A stretch of 64,000 nt of DNA from Symsagittifera roscoffensis (lineage: Eukaryota > Xenacoelomorpha > Acoela > Convolutidae): the NCBI RefSeq assembly GCF_963678635.1, contig NC_087063.1, positions 72,129,617 through 72,193,616 of the forward strand. Direction: 5' to 3'. Numbering within the stretch: the stretch's first letter is position 1; every line of letters starts with the position of its first letter. This document shows positions 57,325 through 64,000 of the stretch, in pieces. The notes under the pieces are model-generated. The model was not told the origin of the DNA. It worked only from the letters and a program-made list of their open reading frames with translations, and did no database searches. Both the position numbers and the translations under genes were made by a program.

Positions 57325-58629
57325 TCCGAACTGGCTTTTAGCCCCAAAATAGACTGTCAAGTGTTCACGAAAGAGAAGTATTGATGCTTTTATAGATGAT
57401 AGCAAGGGCCATTTGCACTCGATCGAGCAATCAGTTTTATTTAGAAACTTTTACAAAAAAGACTACCCTTACTGCAAAACATGCACTAACTAACTGAGAT
57501 TCGCTTATTCTTCCGGCTGAAGAAAATGTACAAAATTTATGCTTGGCGTCTTTTTTGTTCAGTCAATTAAAGAATTTCTAACTAAGCATTTTTGACAGAA
57601 CTTTTTAATACCATTTCAAAGATATTGTTGTCTCAAATTGAAAAATCTTAACTTATGTGATCTTTTTTACTCCAGTTTTTATGGTTTGAAATTGAGAAGA
57701 ACCTTCCATCGTTTTTTATGATTCCTTGACCAAAAGGCTTGTGGTCGACAAAAAAGGCATTCAGTACATTCAGGGTGTTGCCCTGATGTAAGAGCAGTCT
57801 TGTATCACTCAACTAGTGGTTTAAAACAAAAGAATGCGACATTCATTGCTCATTGTCAACTTGCTTGAGTTCATACGCAGTTCATGAAAAGACCAGAATG
57901 TGAAATTTGTGGTATGAACAAAACTAGATAAGCTGCAGCGTGCTGTCAATCGGCGTGAAAAAATTCTTTAGATGCAGGCTCGTAAGTGAGCCGTAGAGGT
58001 GGTTTGAAAACATCTTTTTAAGTAAAAATCATGCATGAACACATAAATTTTTCGTTTGCATTTTCGCAACTGTTTTTTCATGCGCCCCTCTGATAGTGAA
58101 TTGATTAACTTGTGCGTGAAAAGAAAAGTTGCGAAACTACAACTTAGTTGTTACTTTGCTGTGATCTGAAGAATTGAATTAAAAGTGACTTTTGAAATCG
58201 CATAAACGAGTGGTCTTTCTTGAAAATTAAACACATGTGTGCAGTATGTATCCGGTTCATATTCGAAAAGACTAGTGCGTTAATCAAAATAAAAGTGAAT
58301 TTTTTGCAGTAGTAGTTCAATATCTCTTCTAACACAGTCAAAAAAAACGAACTAGAAAGTAAAAACAGCCAATTAATTTTTCAAGTATCGTTGTTTTGAT
58401 CAATTTTTTCATATGTGTTTCAGACCATATAGGCAACAGTTTATATTGCATCTCGAAGTTTGTTCACATCTCGACACTTCGTATTTACATTTGTTCACAT
58501 TATTTCTCCATGCAATATATATAAGCCAATGCTCATCTACTGCTTAGCTAGTTAACAGGGCCATTGTCTGCTGCACTAGTGGACTGAAATCCAAATTTAC
58601 ACTAGTGGACAAAATAAACGCAAATTACG

Positions 58630-58666
<37 letters not shown>

Positions 58667-59287
58667 AAGTTGCCTAATTATAAGGATTTTTTGGACAATA
58701 TAGAATTTTATTGGAAAAATTACTTTCGACCTACTGCAGCTGATCGGAATTCACTCCTGGAAATTCCTTTTTTTTGAGTTAGAGCGCTTACCAGTTTTTT
58801 TCGTTCTGAAAAGGCCCGCTTAACCATTTTTCGAGACATTGTTCATTCACATAAAAATCTCTTATAAATGGTGAAAACTGGCTTTTTCAGACCCGGAACA
58901 AAATGGTAAAAGCTTTAAATCAAAAGTTTTCAGAGAGAAGGACTTGCGTTAAATTTTGCCAACTAGCGTAAGTTTTTTGTACTCACAAACGCCCTTTTTC
59001 AGGGATTATCATTTGCTCTTGCTCTAAACAAAAATTTCTATTAAAACAAAGAGAATGTACTCCAAAATCAAACATTATACTTGAAAAAATGCATTTTCGT
59101 GAGTAAAAACGTCAACTTGCGCTCAGTTATGTCCACTAGTTTACGAGCACTATAAAAAGTTTTAAGTTCTTCTTTGACATGTTTTTGGCCATAATTTTAA
59201 AGAAAACTGATTGCTCGTTTTTTGTTTGATAAAATTAAGCATCTCACCATCGAAGACCTATCAAATTCGATTTGCCTGTCGCTGAAC
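57325..59287. other. Upstream region of gene 2
   Basis: No coding feature was seen. It holds a CT microsatellite at 58635-58662 and a second TATAAAAAG-like word near 59151 that is not followed by a suitable start exon. Confidence 0.35.
58635..58662 (+). repeat. (CT)n microsatellite
   Basis: About 13 CT units in a row, ending in TTCTCT, about 630 bp upstream of the gene 2 TATA box. Confidence 0.95.
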
Positions 59288-59295
59288 TATAAATA
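59288..59295 (+). promoter_or_regulatory. TATA box of gene 2
   Basis: TATAAATA lies 145 bp upstream of the ATG at 59433. A start site about 30 bp downstream, in the pyrimidine-rich CGTTTTGATTTCTCTCG stretch (59313-59331), would leave a 5' leader of roughly 110 bp. Confidence 0.45.
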
Positions 59296-59432
59296 AATAT
59301 CAGCCGCGATTTTCGTTTTGATTTCTCTCGTTGAAAAATTCATCAACTTTTATTTAAAACAACCTTGGGTGGTTAGAAAAAAGTTCTAACAAGAATCAAA
59401 GGTTTACAAAACCGGACAATAAAGACAACTCA

Positions 59433-59523
59433 ATGATCAATTTCTGCGCATTTCGACTAGCTTCTTTTATGTTGGTCTTACGAATGACAGAATGTTCTCA
59501 GAGCTCGCAAACATTGCAAGAAG
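59433..59523 (+). CDS. Gene 2 exon 1: signal peptide
   Basis: This short exon begins MINFCAFRLASFMLVL, a hydrophobic leader typical of a signal peptide, then RMTECSQSSQTLQE. It ends with one base of a split codon before the strong donor GTATGCC at 59524. That phase fits the acceptor at 62391 exactly, giving Gly at the join followed by ATGCEV. The ATG is the first after the TATA box. The product is expected to be secreted or membrane-bound, like gene 1. Confidence 0.6.
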
Positions 59524-60399
59524 GTATGCCTTAAAATGTAAAACAAATTGAAAAAATTACAATCTGAAGTTTGAATAAAGAGGTTTTCAATTGAAGTTAT
59601 TTTGAAAAGAGAGAGAGAGAGTGAGAGAGAGAAATGGGATGTGCTAAAAATGTGCTCGGCTCAATGCTCAAGGCTCAAGCGGCATCAACAAGCCCAAGAA
59701 AAATGCACATAAAGATTTTTTATCAAAAACCAAACTGCGGTTCTCCGTTAAAATGGGAAGAACTCGTATGTTTTTTTTAACTCTCCGAATCAATTAAATT
59801 ATTTTTATTGCCGAAAATTTTGCTGAAGACTTGTTTCAAAAATGCAAACTTAATCTTTAATCTAATTGTCTTCTTATAAACTTTTGCTAGTGACTCATTA
59901 AAAAAACAAAAAAACGCAATGCTCAATTTCTTCGAATCAAAATTGGCTGGAAACAGAATAGGTCAGTTGCATTATTAGCACAAAATAAACTCAACACTCT
60001 CAAATTGTTTTTTTTTTGTTTTCAAGCCTTGACATCATTAGCGTACCGAATACCGAAGGGGGCGAAAGGAGGTTGAGGGGGCTGCTATCTCGACTGTTTG
60101 AGTACCTAACAGTTCGAGTACCCTCTGATCTCAGTAAACTAACGCTTATTACGTAAAGGTCACCCTTTTGGTATAGTTTTACAACCTCTGGTGCCAATAC
60201 AACTAATTTTGAGGGGGAAGGGGGCGAAAAAACGCAACTTTTTAGTAAACATTTTTTTTTAAAAAAAAGGCTCAAAACATTATTTTCATTCTGTTTTTTT
60301 TTTTCAAAATTAGCGAGCGGCGCAGAAAATTTTTGACCTCTTTTCCAATCGTTCCCCACATTCGAATTTAAAGTATCAAAACTATTTTAACACAATAAA

Positions 60400-60565
60400 A
60401 ATTTGCATGGTGCACAGACTAACAACTGTAAATCAGATTGGGACTTCATACTTTACATCGTAATATCACACGTTTAGCTGTTATAACAGGTAAAAAATAC
60501 TATGAAAGGGATACTTTTTTTGCGGGGGGGGGGGGGGGGGGGGGGGGAGGAGTGGAAGAGAGCCA
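60400..60565. repeat. C/G-tract dispersed repeat, copy 2 (inverted)
   Basis: Relative to copy 1 it is reversed: CATACTTTACATCGTAATAT, then a G-run (60523-60547) and GGAGTGGAAGAGAGCCAAC. The translations of the three copies share an HTL..NI...A pattern (55839 -, 60438 +, 61323 -), which shows their common origin but not a real gene. Confidence 0.55.
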
Positions 60566-61144
60566 ACTTTTGACAAAATTGGGTGGCTTTTTTCCTTCCC
60601 CTCCCCACCTGCCTGCGAATTTCAACAACTAATTTTTTTTTCAATCCGATAATCATGGGGTTGACATCCGGACTAAACAGGCCATGACAAACATTTTTAA
60701 TCTTCATATTTAACTTTGTAAACACCCTTGTCACACCAAGAAATTGATGCTCGTGCGTGGTGGATGAAAAAGGGCCAATAAGGTCCTCATAGTATTTTCG
60801 AAGAGCTTGAAAAATCAAACTATAAAAAACCGGCAAAATTTTTTATAAAGTTTGAAAAATCGAGTTCCCTAGAAAATTTTTGCTCTTTTCCAAGTTCCCA
60901 CATCCCCTGTAAAATTACAAGATGAAACTGTTGAAAAATTGTTCACACGTCATTTTGCATGTAAGAAATGTAGAAATTTGTTCACCTGTTCAGGCTGACA
61001 CGTTTTAGCGCAGTTCATAACATGAAAAGCCATTTCAAATAGATTTTCAAAAAATTAGATTTCTGGAAAACTGGAAAAGAGGGCGAACTGGAAAAGAGCC
61101 AAAAAATTCTATGCACACCACTGCTTGGCATATTTAAATTTATG

Positions 61145-61325
61145 AAGAAAAAACCAGCTCTTTTCCACTCCCCCCCCCCCCTCCCAACATTTACATTTTC
61201 CCTTTTTTTTTCAAGTGTCTTTCGTGTTGTTATGGCCGAATGCATGATGTTAGGAAGTAAGGTATGAAGAAGAAATGTGTTTACAATAGTTAGTTTGTTC
61301 AGAAAGCAAAAGTTTTTTTTCAATA
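61145..61325. repeat. C/G-tract dispersed repeat, copy 3
   Basis: Same orientation as copy 1: CTCTTTTCCACTCCCCCCCC, then GTTGTTATGGCCGAATGCAT and GTATGAAGAAGAAATG. A related word, CACACCACTGCTTGGCATAT, occurs just before it (61114) and again at 61792. Confidence 0.55.
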
Positions 61326-62390
61326 TGACAACGTAAAATTAGGTTTCGAAAACTGAAATTCAAATATGGGAGGAAAATCGAACAGAGCCGAAAAATGCTG
61401 AAAGCCGACATCTAACGATATAATAAGAAATATTAAGGTTATAGCATTTGCTATTTTTCAAAATAGTTTTGTTTTTAAATTTTGGAGAGTTTTTTTAAAG
61501 CTGGGTTTGTTCAAATGGTGTTCCCGAGTTGAAGTCCCACCGTTAATTATCGCTTTTTCTGTAGTATCCGAGTGATCGCGTTTTTCCAGCGCTGATTCAT
61601 GTATAGTTCAGAATTTTTGCATAGTTAAACTTGCGATATTTAAGAGCTATTTCAGTAATGATTCCATAGAAAACCATTGCTAAAATTTAAGACATTTTAA
61701 CTCAATCTAGTAGCTTTCAAATGAGAGTTTTAGTTGATAAACCTTTTAACTTGCATATCTCTAAGGTTTAGACTTTCCAAAATTTCTTTGCACACCACTG
61801 CTTGGCATATGTCAATCTATTGAAAAACCGTTCATTTCTATTCTGTTCACCTGTCCACCTGTTCACCGTTCACTTGTTCATTTCTACAAAGTTGATAGTT
61901 GTGAGATCGAACCGCTGTTAGATCATTACTTTTGCTCATTTTGATAGGTTTTTTATCGCAGTTTCATCGCTGAAATTCAGCCAAATTAGCGATCATTTAT
62001 CGATAAAGTTTGCTATTGTGGCAATGAACTTCGATAATTCATCGATGGCGATCGCTGTTTATTTTCAGTTTTTTTATCGCTAATTTTCAATGTGAGCTCA
62101 ACCCGGGTTGATTGAAAGTTTTGGATTTATCTTTTTCGTACTTGCACACACGGTCTTCTAAATTTTTGTAATGGGGCTTAGGGCATTACGAGTTAAATTT
62201 AGCCAAGTAAATGAATGCGTTACTTCTGTAAACAGAATTACACTAAATTGGTATAGGCGATATTGAATAAAAGAGCATGCAAAAAGTTTGTCAAAGCTAA
62301 TCATGACATGCAACTTTTGTTCTCATAGACTAAGTAAATGAATAAAATTAAATATTTTACATCTAATCCATTTTTCCAACTGTTATATAG

Positions 62391-62578
62391 GTGCGACCGG
62401 ATGCGAAGTGACAAAGGAAGCCATCAATCAAATCTCAGCCTCAGACATATTCACCAAACAGGACCATTTTCTATACCCGAGAGTAGGACTCGTTAGTAAA
62501 TTTGGAACGAGTAAATCCGTCCACGACGCTGATGGTATCTGGCAAACGACCAAAGATAATCTTAAAGATGCAAAAAAG
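62391..62578 (+). CDS. Gene 2 exon 2: N-terminal half of lysozyme-like domain
   Basis: This is the paralogue of 275-462: same 188-bp length, same start phase after TATATAG, and aligned residues including GCEVTKEA, FLYPRVGLVSKFG and DGIWQTTKDNLKDAKK. As in gene 1, the position where a Glu is expected in this family is skipped (VGLVSKFG). At the homologous 3' boundary the bases are AAAAAG|GAATCATC instead of a GT donor. Either the donor is GA or GG (non-canonical), or the exon reads on 18 codons to TGA at 62630-62632 and the copy is broken or differently spliced. Later exons would lie beyond 64000. Confidence 0.6.
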
Positions 62579-64000
62579 GAATCATCTTTAGCTTACCACG
62601 CAGCTTGCAAAGTTTTGAGCTCAGATGACTGACATTTTGATTTTCTTGAATTTGAGGTACAGTCATTAGTAGCTCAAAATAATAGCTTTCATATAACGCG
62701 CGGTCAAATGTCGGAGTTTCTCAATTTAAGTGAAAATTTAAGTATTCAACCCATGGCATGAGCGAAGTTCATTTCAGATTCAAAGCTGAACAATTGAAAA
62801 ACTTTGCATGAAGGTTTAAGAGCACTCTAGCTGGACAAAACTTCTTGCTGTATTTTTCGGCCGCTTAAGTTTCAAGTTTTCTGATCGCCTAAGTTCTTCG
62901 AAAACAGCTCAGGGAGCTAAAACTTTGATGTCAAAATTGTTCATTGAAAAACTAATGATTTTTGGAACCAACCGTACAATCTCCCCCACCACCTAAGTGA
63001 CCTACACAGTGGCGGGTCTAGGATTTTCTTGGGGGGGGGATGGAAGGGGGTTGTGCCTGGAATTTTCACAGTCAAAATCAGGTACTTAAATTTACACAAT
63101 TAGTCCGGTCGTAAATTTTCTTATACCCTTCTCAGTCGTGCTTTGAACATTCTCTTTAACATTTTCAAAAACAGTTTTCTTTTGTCGAAAAAAAAGTTTT
63201 CAAATTTTTACATTTTAGTCTATTTTTGTTTGTTCTAACAAAAACTGCTTTTCAAAACCATTAAAAACTCAACTTCACAAAAATCAGCACTTTTTGAAGA
63301 TCCATGAAGCGTTTCTTTGGCACTTTAAAACAAAAAATACCTTAGTCTATTTTGATTTTTTTTTTAAATTGTTAACCTTTTTCGAAACACAGCTGTAGTC
63401 AATTAAGGCCAAAACCACTGATTCAAGCGTTCTCTTAAATTTTTTTCCACGATAAAAAAACAGCCAAAAACTGAAAAACAATTGAGCTGCGCAAGTGTAA
63501 AAAACATCAATATTTTGGCTTTTTTCAGAAAAATAGTCTTAAAACTTATTCGCGCTCTGAATTGATCGTTTTTAATTTCTTTGTAGGCAACTTTGTAAGT
63601 TATATTCTTTCCTTTGTTATATGGAAAGTAGTTTTCAAAATCGTGAATCTTTTCTAGTTTGGAAAGTGAATTTAAATTTTCTGAAATGTGAGCGGAAGAA
63701 AAATACTTTTTCAATTAGTTTTCTCTAAATAGTCTAAATGCAGGCAAAATTACTCTGATCAAAATCAATTCCTGAAATTCAAGGAACTGTTTTTTTTTTC
63801 AACTAAGTTTGGTCGGAATACTAACATGGGTTTCCTCCACAGCAACCGGCCAGTCTTCTGTTCTGACTTCTGTTTTTTTTTTGCTGCAGAAAAATTTCGA
63901 CCTTTAAACTTACCATTTATGACGGAATTTATTTTTATATTTCAAAAGGTACTGTTGTCTGAAACTTAGATTTAGACAGCAATTTCACCCGCGATCAATT
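62579..64000. other. Downstream of gene 2 exon 2; no further exon seen
   Basis: No counterpart of the exon at 12207 was found. At 63007 CAGTGGCGGGTCTAGGA followed by a G-run resembles a hAT-type terminus, but no partner end lies in the window. The minus-strand ORF 63403-63714 looks like chance. Confidence 0.35.

Larger units (their letters stand above)
59524..62390 (+). other. Gene 2 intron 1 (GT-AG, 2.87 kb, phase 1)
   Basis: The donor is GAAG|GTATGC and the acceptor is TTATATAG at 62390. It contains a GA microsatellite (59611-59632), two copies of the C/G-tract repeat family and a G run of about 25 bases. Confidence 0.55.

Noticed and set aside
59145-59160. TATAAAAAG as the gene 2 promoter
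   Set aside because: It lies 280 bp from the ATG; TATAAATA at 59288 gives a more usual leader.

Overview
This window is eukaryotic, most likely from a marine invertebrate animal. It is AT-rich, its genes are split by introns of 10-14 kb, and it holds BEL/Pao and Ty3/gypsy retroelement copies, terminal-inverted-repeat elements and long satellites. Two introns appear to use non-GT donors (GC, and GA or GG). From established knowledge such donors are unusually common in larvacean tunicates and some copepods, so those lineages deserve checking. The species cannot be fixed from the sequence.

The main gene (gene 1) runs on the + strand from before base 1 to 41169. Four coding exons are visible: 275-462, 12207-12559, 26885-27281 and 37906-41169. 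They share one consistent set of intron phases. The predicted product is a secreted, membrane-anchored mucin-like protein. Its parts in order are a lysozyme/transglycosylase-like domain that seems to lack the expected Glu, a von Willebrand A domain with a complete metal-binding (MIDAS) motif, a roughly 900-residue Pro/Thr-rich repeat stalk, a Gly/Pro/Ser-rich segment and a C-terminal transmembrane helix. Its three complete introns hold most of the repeats.

A paralogue (gene 2) begins near the right end on the + strand. It has a TATA box at 59288, a signal-peptide exon at 59433-59523 and an exon at 62391-62578. That second exon has exactly the length (188 bp), phase and residue pattern of the first gene 1 exon. 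The window therefore shows the tail of one and the head of another member of a tandem family.

Repeats by region. Intron 2 (463-12206) has a broken antisense BEL/Pao element (1091-6818), 16-bp and 69-bp tandem repeats, and a 2.4-kb GTCGA-rich array. Intron 3 (12560-26884) has a TIR element full of AATCGATTATAAT palindromes, a 333-bp foldback, a 34-bp array, a Pao-like RNase H fragment, a 4.6-kb satellite with a ~1.03-kb higher-order unit whose 26-bp monomers flip orientation, a hAT-like MITE with target-site duplication, and a second copy of the TIR family. Intron 4 (27282-37905) has a 1.98-kb tandem duplication with a tRNA-like B box, and a tRNA-Tyr-like sequence. The intergenic space (41170-59287) has a near-perfect 118-bp-arm hairpin, a third TIR element, and a decayed Ty3/gypsy element (47786-54292) whose LTR/primer-binding-site/gag-start junction occurs four times in tandem.

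All assignments come from reading the sequence and remembered family features. No database search was run.
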